Assembly (NCBI RefSeq): GCF_014873875.1
Contig: NZ_JADBEM010000001.1
Coordinates: 8,866,001-8,930,000 of the forward strand
Origin: Actinopolymorpha pittospori
GTDB taxonomy: Bacteria > Actinomycetota > Actinomycetes > Propionibacteriales > Actinopolymorphaceae
Direction of reading: 5' to 3'
Length of the DNA: 64,000 bases
The position numbers were made by a program, and so were the translations under genes. Below the pieces are notes generated by a model. That model was not told the origin of the DNA, ran no database searches, and saw nothing but the letters and a program-made list of their open reading frames with translations. Shown in pieces: positions 50,333-60,500 of the stretch (position 1 is the first letter of the stretch; each line of letters opens with the position of its first letter).

Positions 50333-50617
50333 ATGCCTCCCGCCGCACGCGTAGGAGACCCCACCGCCCACCCGGGCGTGGTCGGAGGACCGGGCGTGCC
50401 GACGGTCCTCATCGAGGGCCGACCGGCCGCGACCGTCGGCACCATGCACATCTGCTCGTTTCCGCCGCCGGCCGGTCCGCACCCTCCGTCGACGATCCTG
50501 CCGCCGGGTTGTCCGACGGTCCTGATCGGCGGGCAGCCGGCGGCCCGGATGGGTGACATGGGCGGCTGTGGGTCCCCCATCCTCATGGGTGCCATGACGG
50601 TGTTCATCGGCGGCTGA
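50333..50617 (+). CDS. PAAR-repeat spike tip protein
   Basis: 94 aa. Starts 'MPPAARVGDPTAHPG', the PAAR signature, with later 'ILPPGCPTVLIGGQPAARMG' and 'GCGSPILMGAMTVFIGG'. His/Cys residues (H13, H39, C41 and C78 region) fit the zinc-bound cone at the spike tip. No fused effector domain is present: the protein ends with the PAAR fold. AAAGGAGAA is the RBS. Confidence 0.93.
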   Translation: MPPAARVGDPTAHPGVVGGPGVPTVLIEGRPAATVGTMHICSFPPPAGPHPPSTILPPGCPTVLIGGQPAARMGDMGGCGSPILMGAMTVFIGG

Positions 50618-50697
50618 CCAACGACACCACCAGCAGACACCACCAGCAGACACCACCGGGAGACATCACCGGCAGCACCACCGGCAGACACCACCGG
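50618..50697. repeat. Degenerate CAGACACCACC repeats between PAAR and gp25 genes
   Basis: The 146-bp gap holds about six imperfect copies of an ACACCACC(A/G)GCAG unit. They are non-coding in context and GC-skewed (few T on this strand). Their function, if any, is unclear. Confidence 0.7.
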
Positions 50698-50763
50698 TCC
50701 TGCCCCTCCTTCCCGAGGCGGGGCAGGACCGATGGACAACCTGACGCGAGAGAAGAGTGAGCG

Positions 50764-51174
50764 ATGGGACAGGAGTTCGTCGGGGCCGGCTGGGCGTTCC
50801 CGTTGCGTACCGACGCGACCGGCCGCTTCGCCCTGGTGAGTCACGACCGGGAGATCGAGGAGAGCATCCGGCTCATCCTCGGCACCGCGCCGGGCGAGCG
50901 ACCGATGCGGCCGGAGTTCGGCTGCGGCATCCACGACCACGTCTTCGCACCCGCCGACGCGACGACCGCGGGCCGACTCGCGGCCGACGTACGCAGCGCC
51001 CTGGACCGCTGGGAACCCCGTATCGACGTGCACGCCGTCGACGTCCTCTTCGACGAGGTCGACCGCGGCACGCTCTACATCGACCTGCACTACGCGGTTC
51101 GCGGCAGCAACGACCCGCGCAACCTCGTCTTCCCGTTCTACGTGATCCCCGAGCACTCCTCTGAAGGCGCCTGA
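50764..51174 (+). CDS. CIS baseplate wedge protein gp25/GpW-like
   Basis: 136 aa. 'DREIEESIRLILGTAPGERP' followed by 'MRPEFGCGIHDHVFAPADAT' is the highly conserved gp25 signature (including the EPR-like 'RPEFGCG'). In contractile tails gp25 joins the sheath to the wedge. AGAGAAGAGTGAGCG precedes the ATG, and the stop shares a base with the next start (TGATG). Confidence 0.95.
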   Translation: MGQEFVGAGWAFPLRTDATGRFALVSHDREIEESIRLILGTAPGERPMRPEFGCGIHDHVFAPADATTAGRLAADVRSALDRWEPRIDVHAVDVLFDEVDRGTLYIDLHYAVRGSNDPRNLVFPFYVIPEHSSEGA

Positions 51175-53138
51175 TGAGCCTGCCCGCACCCAACCTCGAC
51201 GACCGCCGGTTCCAGGACCTCGTGGACGACGCCAAGCGTCTCGTCCAACGGCGCTGCCCGGAGTGGAGCGACCACAACGTCTCCGACCCGGGCGTGACGC
51301 TCGTGGAGGCGTTCGCCACTATGGTCGACCAGCTTCTCTACCGGCTGAACCGCGTGCCCGAACGCCACTACCTGCGTTTCCTCGACCTCATCGGCGTTCG
51401 GCTGTTCCCGCCCACGGCGGCCCGGACCCAGGTGACCTTCTGGCTGTCGGCGCCGCTGCCGGAGACGGTCCTCCTGCACGCCGCGACCGAGCTGGCGACG
51501 GTCCGCACCGAACTCGACGAGGCGGTGGTCTTCACCACCGTCGAGGACCTGGCGGTCGTCCCCTGCGAACTCGCCTATGTCGCCGGTTCGGAGGGTGGGC
51601 GTACTCCGGTCGACCACTCGATCGAGCTCCGCGACGGGCAGGACGTCGGCTGTTTCGCCGCGACGCCGGCGCCCGGTGACGCGTTCTACGTCGGGCTGAC
51701 CAACGCGGTGCCCTCCTGCGCGGTCATGCTGCGCTTCGACTGTCGGGTCGAGGGCATCGGCGTGGACCCGACCGATCCGCCGGTCCGGTGGGAGGCGTGG
51801 GACGGCGAGACCTGGCAGCCGTGCGAGATCGAGCGCGACGAGACCGGCGGGCTCAACCGGTCAGGCGACCTGGTTCTCCACCTGCCTGCTCGCCACGTGC
51901 CCTCCGTCATCGCCCAGCAGCGGGCCGGCTGGCTCCGCTGCCTGCTCCTCGAACCCGAACCCGGGCAGACCTTCTACAGCGCGCCACCGATCGTGACCAG
52001 CCTGGAGGTCGCCACCATCGGCGCGACGACTGCCGCCGTCCACGCCGAACCGGTGACCGCTGAGGAGTTGGGACGCAGCGACGGAAGTCCCGGCCAGCGG
52101 TTCGCCCTTCGCCGCCAACCGGTGGTTGACACCGGTGAACCCGAGGTGCTCGAGGTCGGCGGCGACGGCGGCTGGGAGACCTGGACTCTCGTCGGCGACT
52201 TCACCGACTCCACCGCGGAGGACCGGCACTTCCAGCTTGATCGGCAGTCCGGGGAGGTGGCGTTCGGGCCCGCCGTCCGCAACCCCGACGGGACTGTACG
52301 CCGCTACGGCGCCGTCCCCCCGAAGGGCGCCATGCTGCGGCTCCGGCGCTACCACACGGGTGGCGGCACCGCCGGCAACGTCGCCCCGCATGCCCTCCGG
52401 GTCCTCAAGACCTCGATCCCGTTCGTCTCCGGGGTCGACAACCGCCGCCCGGCCTCCGGCGGTGTGGACGGCGAGACCGTCGCGGACGCCATGGTCCGCG
52501 GGCCGCTCGATCTGCGCAGCCGCCACCGCGCGGTGACCGCCGAGGACTACGAACTCCTCGCCCGCGAGGCCGCTCCGGAGCTGGCGCGGATCCACTGCGT
52601 GCCCGTCGCCGCGGGTTCCCCGGAGGCCGGGGCCGGCGAGGCGAACGTCGTACGGCTGCTGGTCGTCCCGACGCTCTCCCACGATCCCGGTACGCAACTG
52701 GAGTTCCTGCGGCTGCGCCCCGACGACGGCGTACTCGCCCGGGTCGCCGCCCACCTCGAAACCCGCCGCGCGCTCGGTACCCGGCTCGTCGTCGAACCGC
52801 CGTTCTACCGCGGGCTCACCGTCGTCGCCCGAATCACCGCCCAGCACACCACCGCCCCGGGCCGGCTGCGACGGGAGGCGCTCGCCGCGCTCTACCGCTA
52901 CCTCGACCCGCTCGTCGGCGGACCACGCGAGACCGGCTGGCCGCTCGGCACCGCCGTCCGGGCCGGTGACCTGCACGCCTGCCTGCAGCGCGTGCACGGA
53001 GTGGACTCCGTCGACGACGTCCGGCTCTACCTCGCCGACCCTGTCCAGGGCACCCGGGCCGACGTTCCCGTACAGCGGCTCGACCTGGGCGCCACCGAGC
53101 TCGTCTTCTCCTTCGAACACCAGGTCCTCGTCCAATAG
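51174..53138 (+). CDS. CIS baseplate J/gp6-like wedge protein
   Basis: 654 aa. 'RRCPEWSDHNVSDPGVTLVE' near the N-terminus and 'SRHRAVTAEDYELLAREAAP' near residue 445 are the baseplate_J landmarks. Homologs (Afp11) form the wedge ring that rearranges on triggering. Ig-like insertions lie between ~150 and 400. Coupled to gp25 by TGATG and followed after 17 bp by tail protein I. Confidence 0.93.
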   Translation: MSLPAPNLDDRRFQDLVDDAKRLVQRRCPEWSDHNVSDPGVTLVEAFATMVDQLLYRLNRVPERHYLRFLDLIGVRLFPPTAARTQVTFWLSAPLPETVLLHAATELATVRTELDEAVVFTTVEDLAVVPCELAYVAGSEGGRTPVDHSIELRDGQDVGCFAATPAPGDAFYVGLTNAVPSCAVMLRFDCRVEGIGVDPTDPPVRWEAWDGETWQPCEIERDETGGLNRSGDLVLHLPARHVPSVIAQQRAGWLRCLLLEPEPGQTFYSAPPIVTSLEVATIGATTAAVHAEPVTAEELGRSDGSPGQRFALRRQPVVDTGEPEVLEVGGDGGWETWTLVGDFTDSTAEDRHFQLDRQSGEVAFGPAVRNPDGTVRRYGAVPPKGAMLRLRRYHTGGGTAGNVAPHALRVLKTSIPFVSGVDNRRPASGGVDGETVADAMVRGPLDLRSRHRAVTAEDYELLAREAAPELARIHCVPVAAGSPEAGAGEANVVRLLVVPTLSHDPGTQLEFLRLRPDDGVLARVAAHLETRRALGTRLVVEPPFYRGLTVVARITAQHTTAPGRLRREALAALYRYLDPLVGGPRETGWPLGTAVRAGDLHACLQRVHGVDSVDDVRLYLADPVQGTRADVPVQRLDLGATELVFSFEHQVLVQ

Positions 53139-53155
53139 CACGGAAAGGAGCACCC

Positions 53156-53701
53156 ATGCGTGGACTCGTCGACGGGCTCGCCAGCCCCCATCCCCTGCTT
53201 GGCATCCTGCCCGGGCTGTACGCCGAGGACGACCTCGCCAGCCGCTTCGTCGCCGCCTTCGACGACGCGCTCGCGCCGATCTTTCTCACCCTGGACGACT
53301 TCACCGCCTATCTCGACCCCGCGCTCACCCCGGAGGACTTCGTACCCGTCCTCGCCTCCTGGGTCGCCGCGTTCGACGATCCGCGTCTCGACGAGACGCG
53401 CCGCCGCCGGCTCACGGCGCGGGCGGCGGAGCTGCACCGCTTCCGGGGTACCGCCCACGGCCTGGCCGAGACCGTCGAGCTCGCCTACGGGGTCCGGCCC
53501 GAGATCGAGGAGTCGGGCGGTACGTCGTGGTCGGCGCAGCCCGGGTCCGCCCCGCCGGGAAGCGCCGAACCCGGAGTCGTCGTACACGTCCGTGCCTCCG
53601 ACGAGGAGGCCGACGTGGTCCGAAGCATCGTCGAGAAACTGCGACCCGCGCATGTGCCGGTGCGGGTCGAGATCATTCCAGCCGAGGGAGATGTGTCGTG
53701 A
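53156..53701 (+). CDS. CIS tail protein I-like (Afp12/gp7) wedge protein
   Basis: 181 aa. 'LLGILPGLYAEDDLASRFVA', 'PEDFVPVLASWVAAFDDPRL' and 'RAAELHRFRGTAHGLAETVE' are typical of the phage tail protein I / Afp12 fold. It completes the wedge with baseplate J. AAAGGAG is the RBS; the stop overlaps the GTG of the next gene (GTGA, 53698-53701). The C-terminal ~40 residues are Pro/Gly-rich then beta. Confidence 0.9.
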   Translation: MRGLVDGLASPHPLLGILPGLYAEDDLASRFVAAFDDALAPIFLTLDDFTAYLDPALTPEDFVPVLASWVAAFDDPRLDETRRRRLTARAAELHRFRGTAHGLAETVELAYGVRPEIEESGGTSWSAQPGSAPPGSAEPGVVVHVRASDEEADVVRSIVEKLRPAHVPVRVEIIPAEGDVS

Positions 53702-55389
53702 TCATCTGCGCGGGGTGCGGGGAACGTAACGCCGACGGGGTGGTGTTCTGCGCGCAGTGCGGTGTGTTCCTGGAATGGGAGGGCGAGAAGGTGTCTGACC
53801 CGAACGCCGCTTCCCGGGGCGACGGTGCGGGTCTCGATCCCGGTCTCGGTGCCGGTCTCGGTGCCGGCGCCGATGCGTTCCAGGCGGGTACGACGGGCGG
53901 CTCAGGCGACTCGGGCGCCAGCCACTCTGGCCACGCCCACTCTGGCCACGCCCACTCAGGCCACAGCCACTCAGGCCACAGCCACTCAGGCCGTGGCCGG
54001 TCGGGCGACGCGGTACCGGTCGCGGGTTCGGACGTGTCCGGCTCGCAGGTCGTGGGTTCGGACCTGACCGGCGCTCAGGTGCCCGGCTCTCGCGCTCGCG
54101 GGGGCGGCGTCGACCGCGGCAGCGTTCACCCCGGCTCGACCAACCCCGGCTCAGCCAACCCCGGCTCAGCCAACGCCGGCTCAGCCAACGCCAGGTCGAC
54201 CAACTCCGGGTCGGACAGGAGCATGGTCGGCGGCTCGGTCAGCCCGGGCTCGGTCGATCCCCATGCTCCCGCCGCTCGAACGGACGCCTTCGAGTCGTCG
54301 GGGTCGGGTTCGCCCGGCTCGAGTGGCGCCACCACCGCCACCGAGGCGCCCGGCACCGGCGGCTTGGCCGGCATCTTCCGCCGTCTCGGCGTCGGGTCGC
54401 GACGCGGACCCTCGCAACCAGGGGGCACCGCACCGTCCGCGGGCTCAGCGCAACCAGCTACCGCGGGCCGGCCCGACACCGTGAACCAGCCCGGCACCGC
54501 CGCCCTGAACCCCGCCCAACCCGGCGCCGCTCAACCCGGCGCCGCCCAACCCGGCCCCGCCCAGCCGGTCACTCCGCGCCAACCGCAACAGGCACGCCGC
54601 CGGCGTCCACCCACCCGACGTCCCGCCCAGAACATCCCGACCGGCTCCCTGATCTGCGGCGCCTGCGCGATGCCCAACCAGTCCGACCGGAAGTTCTGCG
54701 CGCGGTGCGGGCATTCCCTGGCGACCGCCAACGTCGTCCGCAAGGCACCCTGGTGGCGCCGGCTGTTCGGCCGCGAACGAATCTACGAGGTAGGCACCCG
54801 CAGGGCACCCGGCCAGCCGGGCCGACGTCTCGGCACCATCGTCCGCATCGGCGTCGTCGTCCTCGTCCTCGCCGGCGCCGGCGTCCTCGCCGGGCCGCAG
54901 CGTGGGCTGGTCATCAATGCCTACAACGGCGTTCAGAATCTCCTGCTCAAACCGGAACAGGTCCGCCCCACCGGCCAGCAGGCAAGTGCGGCGGCGAAGG
55001 CGCATCCTGCCGCGCATGCCTTCGACGGCACCAGAGGAACCTTCTGGGCACCGGCCCGAACCTCCGTCAAGAACGGTGCGGTCCCGTGGCTGCGAGCGAC
55101 GTTCGCCGAGCCCGTCAACCTCGTCACGATCGGCGTCACACCCGGCATGTCCGTCGACACGCCGAAGTTCGTCGCGGGTACCCGACCCGCGGAGATCGAG
55201 GTGTCGGTGACCACGGACGGCGATCCGGTCGTGAAGCGTTTCCATGTCGCGGACACCGCCGGCTTCCAGGAGTTCGCCATCGAGGCACCGGGCGCCAGGT
55301 CCGTGCAGATCGCCGTACTCTCGAGCACCGGCGCCCATCCCACGTTGGCGACTGCCATCACCGAAGTGGAGTTCTGGGCCAAGCGCTGA
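53698..55389 (+). CDS. Zinc-ribbon, His-repeat, discoidin-like membrane protein
   Basis: 563 aa. A first zinc ribbon is at 4-21 (C4, C7, C18, C21). A low-complexity region includes HSGHA/HSGHS repeats (~75-100) and NPGSA-type repeats (~140-165). A second zinc ribbon starts at C320, one membrane helix lies near 380-400, and a C-terminal discoidin/NADase-associated beta domain (~430-563) ends 'TLATAITEVEFWAKR'. It is the last gene of the CIS operon, translationally coupled to tail protein I. The topology predicted is cytoplasmic zinc ribbons and an external beta domain, so it could anchor or signal to the CIS at the membrane. Function not known. Confidence 0.75.
   Translation: MIICAGCGERNADGVVFCAQCGVFLEWEGEKVSDPNAASRGDGAGLDPGLGAGLGAGADAFQAGTTGGSGDSGASHSGHAHSGHAHSGHSHSGHSHSGRGRSGDAVPVAGSDVSGSQVVGSDLTGAQVPGSRARGGGVDRGSVHPGSTNPGSANPGSANAGSANARSTNSGSDRSMVGGSVSPGSVDPHAPAARTDAFESSGSGSPGSSGATTATEAPGTGGLAGIFRRLGVGSRRGPSQPGGTAPSAGSAQPATAGRPDTVNQPGTAALNPAQPGAAQPGAAQPGPAQPVTPRQPQQARRRRPPTRRPAQNIPTGSLICGACAMPNQSDRKFCARCGHSLATANVVRKAPWWRRLFGRERIYEVGTRRAPGQPGRRLGTIVRIGVVVLVLAGAGVLAGPQRGLVINAYNGVQNLLLKPEQVRPTGQQASAAAKAHPAAHAFDGTRGTFWAPARTSVKNGAVPWLRATFAEPVNLVTIGVTPGMSVDTPKFVAGTRPAEIEVSVTTDGDPVVKRFHVADTAGFQEFAIEAPGARSVQIAVLSSTGAHPTLATAITEVEFWAKR
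53921..53993. repeat. 15-bp tandem repeat coding for His-Ser-Gly-His units
   Basis: About five units of CACTC(A/T)GGCCAC(A/G)(G/C)C in the zinc-ribbon gene encode HSGH(A/S). The resulting ten-histidine tract could bind metal ions. The period preserves frame. Confidence 0.88.
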
Positions 55390-55598
55390 GCCGGGCAGCC
55401 GGGCAGCCGACGACGGCCTCACCTCGACGACGGGTCCACCACTGCGGGCCGTTCCGGATCTGCACCAGGAGTCGTCCGACCGATCTCGCGCTGGTCAGCC
55501 GCCCAGCTTACCTCTGCGAGAGGCGGCCGGCCTTTCGTGCCTTCGCGACAGTCAGGGCCAGCCTGCCACTGCGACAGGCAGGGCCCGCTTGCCCGTAG

Positions 55599-57222
55599 TC
55601 AGAAGGGTGGCGGGTCGTCGTCGGCTGGTGTGGCTGGTCGTGGTGCGGGTGGTGGTGGTGCGGGTGGTGGTTTCGGGTTCTTTTGTGGTTGTGGTGGTGC
55701 GGGGTCGGTGAGGTCGGGTGGGTGGGTGTGGTGGTGTCTGCCGTGTGGGTCGGTGAGGGTGTAGTGGCCTGGGGTTGTTTGGTGGAGGGTCCAGGCTGAC
55801 TCGGTCTTCACTGAATGGTGGTGGGGGCACAGGGGTGCGGTGTTCGTGGGTGTGGTGGGTCCACCGCCCGCGTGGGGGGTGTTGTGGTCGAGGTCGCAGG
55901 TGGGGGCGGGTCTTCGGCAGGTGGGCCAGATGCAGCGTTGGTTGAGGGCGTGGACGAGTTCTGCTTGTAGTCCGCGCAGGAACCGTTGCGGTAGCGGATG
56001 CAGATGCAGCAGTTGCCCGGTGATCGGATGGGTGACCCCGACGGTGTAGCGGGCGTCGGGGTTGGTGAGCTGGTTGAGGGTCAGTCGGCGGGCGACCTCG
56101 GTGACGATCGGACCGAACCCGCCGAGCTCACCGGGCCGCTGCGACAACCCCATCAGCGTGGTCAGCGGAACGTTCAACTGGATCCGCGCCCGCACCCCCA
56201 CCCTGGCCAGACCACTCCCATGCTCCACACTCGCGGCTGCATCAGCACTGGCCGACGGATGGTCTGTCCTCCGGGGCTCACCCGTAGCCCGCCGGTTCCC
56301 CTGAAGTCGTCGGCATGCTTGGCGTTGCGGCTGGTTGCGGTGCACGTGGCGCGGGAACCTTCACCACACCACGGCGAGCCTGCTCACTCGATTCGCCAGC
56401 GGCCCTGTCGCCGTCACCGGGGTCGGGGTTGTGGATGTGGCTGCGACCCGACAGCAGGCTGGTGGCGATGTCGGCGCGGAGCTGCCCAAGCCGACGACGA
56501 TCGCCTGACTGTTTCATGGTGCGGGCGATCGCATCCACATAGCCGAACGCCTCCGCCGCCTGGTCCGCCGGGACTCCCCGAACGGCAAGGTCGGCGGCGC
56601 CGTCGATGGCGGGGTAGATCTCCACCTCCCGGTCACGCACCCGGCGTCGATGCCGCGCCAGGGCGGCATCGGGGTCGACCTTGATGACCTCCGCCTCCAC
56701 CCGCATGCGAAGCAACCCAGCCCGCAACCCGAGAACGTCGGGGAACAGGGCGTCCTCCACCTTCCGCCTGTCCGCACCAGTGCTGAGATCGGCGAGACGT
56801 TCGGCGATCACCCGCACCTCGCCGACCTCCAGGTCGCCCCGGGCAAGAGCAGCCCGCGTCCGCGGCAGTTCGGTCAACGTCAACGCCAACGCGGCGTACC
56901 AGTCAGCGTGATACGCGGTCCACCCCAACAACGGCTCCAACACCGCAGGCGTATGCGGATCAACCGACCCCACCCGCACCGCCGGGTCATCGACCAGCCC
57001 CGGTGGGGTGTGCGCCAACTCCACCACATCGCCCAGACACCCCTCCTCCAACCAACAAATCAACCTCCGCCGCGCACGAACCAACTCCTCCAACTCAACC
57101 CCGTTACAGTCCCCCCGCGACACCGACAACAAAGCCGACAACAACCCAGGACCCGGCAGCACCTCAACGAACCCAGCAGGCAGCGGAGACACCCGCACCG
57201 ACACACCACCAGACTCGCTCAT
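55599..57222 (-). pseudogene. DUF222-HNH endonuclease (13E12-type), frameshifted
   Basis: The ATG at 57222 opens a DUF222 domain ('DLEVGEVRVIAERLADLSTG', 'DQAAEAFGYVDAIARTMKQS', 'LRADIATSLLSG') that runs to a stop at 56278. The remainder continues in another frame from about 56345: 'LNVPLTTLMGLSQRPGELGG', then the HNH motif around 'CDLDHNTPHAGGG' with 'APLCPHHHSVK', to the stop at 55599. Joined, they give a normal ~540-aa DUF222-HNH protein like the mycobacterial 13E12 repeat family. The slip lies in a Pro/Arg-rich linker between 56280 and 56400. The 3' end is Pro/His-rich and T/G-skewed. Such genes are mobile-associated in actinobacteria; here it marks the right edge of the CIS island. Confidence 0.82.
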
Positions 57223-57527
57223 ACGTTCGATCCTACCGGCGACGAAGACCCGACGCGAACCAGAAACCCTTATCCACAAGGCAAAACAGCCACCACGAGC
57301 AGCCACCCACCTGTCGGTGGACCGTGATAATGCGGCCCAGCGAGACCAACGCGGTCGCTGGGCAAGGTGAAGTTGCATCCTCGGCAGACACCAACGGCAC
57401 GCTGGAGTAAAGCCATCCCACAGGTGGTGCACTCGGCCGCTTGGCCGACCGCAAGGACGACCACCACCACCGACCACCACTCACGGCAAGGCGGCTACAC
57501 CGCGAACCGTGCCGTGAACGGCCAGCG
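57223..57527. other. Intergenic gap between HNH and BTAD regulator genes
   Basis: 305 bp. It contains the HNH promoter (below). A minus-strand open frame at 57270-57470 has a C-x2-C-x13-C-x2-C pattern (TTCGMALLQRAVGVCRGC) that might be a zinc-ribbon fragment, but it lacks an RBS. I see no convincing gene. Confidence 0.4.
57230..57235 (-). promoter_or_regulatory. -10 box (TAGGAT) for leaderless DUF222-HNH gene
   Basis: On the minus strand TAGGAT (57235-57230) is 7 nt before the ATG at 57222, in the leaderless arrangement. Confidence 0.5.
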
Positions 57528-60500
57528 CTAGGCGGTCGCGGCGGAGTCCTCGATCCCCAGTTCGCCGAGGACCACGGCGTAGCGCCGTCGCGCCTGGGCA
57601 GCAGCGGCCGCGTCGCCGGTGAGCTGGTACGCCGCGAGGAGGATTCGCCAGCCCTGGTCGCGGAACGGATCGATCCGTACGGCGTACTCCCCCGCGTCGG
57701 CCGCCGCCACACCGTCGCGGCTGGCGAGCTCGAGTTCGGCCAGGGCGAGCGCCGCGCGGGCCGCGTCCGAACGCAACTCCTCGCGTTCCCCCACCACCCA
57801 CTCGGCGGGTCCGTCCTCGGGAAGCAGGTGGCCACCATAGGCGGCGAGCACACTGCGCAGGGCGAGCCGCAGCCGGTCCGGAGGACCGCCCCGCGTCACC
57901 CGCCAGGTGGTCACGGCCTCCCGGAAGAGCGCGACGTCCGCCTGGCTGCCGGGCGGAAGCATCAGGAGGTACGCCGTACCGCTACGGCGCAGCAGCTGGG
58001 AACGCCCCCGAGCGGCGGCGGGTTCGAGGGCACGCCGCAGGGCCGACACCGCGACCTGCAGGTTGCGCCGACCGGTCTGGGGAGACATGCCCGGCCACAA
58101 CGCGTCCAGCAGCCGCTCCTCGTGCACGGCCTGGCCGGCATAACAGGCGAGCATCCGCAACATCGCGCGCGCCCGCGGCCGGACACCGGCCAGATCGAGC
58201 TCGCGGTCGCCGATGTAGATACGGAAGGCACCGAAGCAGCGCAACGTCAGCGCGGGGGCCTCCGCGGCGAGCTCGCGGTCGGTGGTCGTCAGCACCTGCT
58301 CGGCGCCCACCGGCTCGGAAGCCACCCGCTGGGGGACCAGCGAATCGGCCACCAACGACTGGGCGACCGCCGGCTCACCCACCAACGGCTCAGCCACCAA
58401 CGAATCGGACGTCACGAGCAGGCCGCCTCCCGCCGCCGACATGGCGGCGAGCACGTGGAACTCCGACGCACCGTCCTCTGCACAGTCGGCGAGCGCCTGG
58501 AACGCGAGGGCCCGAGCGGCATGCACACCCGCTCCCCGCGCGCAGGCCTCCGCCCGGTGTGCCTCGAGTTCGGCCGTGGGCGCACCGCCGCGCGCGAGCG
58601 CGACGGCGAGCAACCCGCGTGCCCATGCCTCCAGGACGCCGGCCTCGAGCCGGTGGGCCGTGTCGACGGCGTCCTCGAGGATCTCCGCGGGCTCGCCGCC
58701 GACCGCGAGTTCGGCGATGCCGGCCGCCAGCGCGGCGAGCAGTGCTCCCCACTCATCGCCGTCGCGTACGCACTCCATCCGGACCGCGTACGCCTCCGCC
58801 GGTGCCCGCGCCGCGATCGCTGCGGCGGCCCGGGCGACCCGGGCGAGCCAGGGCTGGCCGGCCTGCTCCGCCTCAGCCGCCAGGGAGTCCAGCGGCGCGG
58901 CGGTCACCGTGCCGGCCCACAGACCGGCCACCATGCCGAGCAGCTGCGTCGCGAGGGCCAGGAAGCCCTTGCCGTGCACGTCGATCTGTTCGGCGAGGCG
59001 AAGCGCGACGACCGGCTCACCGAGCAGCAGCGTGCTGAGCGCGGCCACGAACGCCCCGCCCACGTCGTCGTGCTCGGGCGCGAGCGCCGCCGGGTTCTGG
59101 CGTACGGCGGTTCGCAACAGCAGCGGCCACGGCGCGTCGGAGGGCGCCACCATCGGAACCATCCCGCCCGGGAGCCAGGCTTCGGTCGAGCGCCGTCCCT
59201 TCCGGGCGACATCGGCGGCCGGCGTCTCCCCTGCGAGCCGTTCGACGTCGTGGTAGGCGGCGATCGCACCCGCGAGGTCCCCGGCGTAGAGCCGACGATG
59301 GGCTCGGGCGAGACCGACCCACGGGTCACCCTCGATGGCGAAGGCCTCGTCCGGGAACGTCGCGTCGGTGCTGATGTCGGGGCCGTACTCGCGCAGGACG
59401 CGCTCCACGGCAGGCCAGTCCTCGGCTCGGAAGAAGGCACGCAGCGCCGCGGTCGGGAAGCCCGCCTCCTCCAGCAGCGCCCCGGCGCGGGCGTACCACT
59501 GTCGGGCCTCGCCGGCACCGAGCCGTTCCCGCAGGATTCCCTCGAGGTGCACCTGCAGGGCCGTGTGGTAGCGGTAGACGCAGGTGATCTCATCGGTCTG
59601 GGTCGTGAACAGCTGCCGTTCGGCCAGCTCCTCGAGAATGGCCGCACCACCGGGCCGGCCGAGCAGCGCGTCGCATAGGTCCGCGTGGAGGATCGTCAGA
59701 GCGCTCGTGAGCACGACGAAGTCGGCGATGTGTGGCGGAAGTCGGTGGAGCACGGTCGCGGTGAGGTACGCCTTCACGAGTCGGCCGCGGCCCCCGAGCC
59801 CCGCGACCGCCCGCCGCCGTGCCGACAGCGGCTTTCCAGCCGTCGCGAGGTAGAACATGTGGAGCCCGGCCGCCCACCCTTCCGTGTGCCGGGTGAGCGC
59901 CGCCACGTCTTCGGGTGGTAGCGGCTCACCGTAATGCCGCTCGAAGAGAACGCCGACCTCCCAGGAGCGCAGACGTAGGTCGTCCTCGCCGAGTGTCAGC
60001 GTGTCGGGTGCGAGCAGTTGCCGGGTGAAGCCCATGCCGGGCGCCTGGGTTCCCACCACGACGAACCGCACACCGGGCGGGGCCACCGCGATCGCCCTGG
60101 CGAGAACGCGTTCTGCCTGGGATCCGGCGAGAAGGTGCACGTCGTCCACCACCACGGTGAGGTCCACCGATGAATCGGCGGGTGAGTCCGGGTGACCGCT
60201 TCCGGCCCCGTCGAGCATCGCCAGCAGGACGGCCGGGTCCTCACTCGGTGCGTCTGGGAGGTGAAGTGCCATCGACAGGGCCGTGGTGAGGTACCGCGTG
60301 ATCGCACCAGCCGAGGTGTCGGTCTCCTCCGCGTGGTACCACGCCACCCTGTGGTCGGGACCGCGACGACGCAGGTGGTCGACGTACTGCGCGACGAGGG
60401 TGGTCTTACCCGACCCCGGCAGGGCGGTGACGAAGAACACCCGGATCGACCGCAGGTCGAGAACGCGGAGCAGCCGCTGTCGAACCAGACCACTGGCCGT

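Noticed and set aside
57270..57470. 66-aa minus-strand ORF with two CxxC pairs
   Set aside because: No RBS, GTG-repeat start and no recognised fold; could be a decayed zinc-ribbon fragment but not supportable as a gene.
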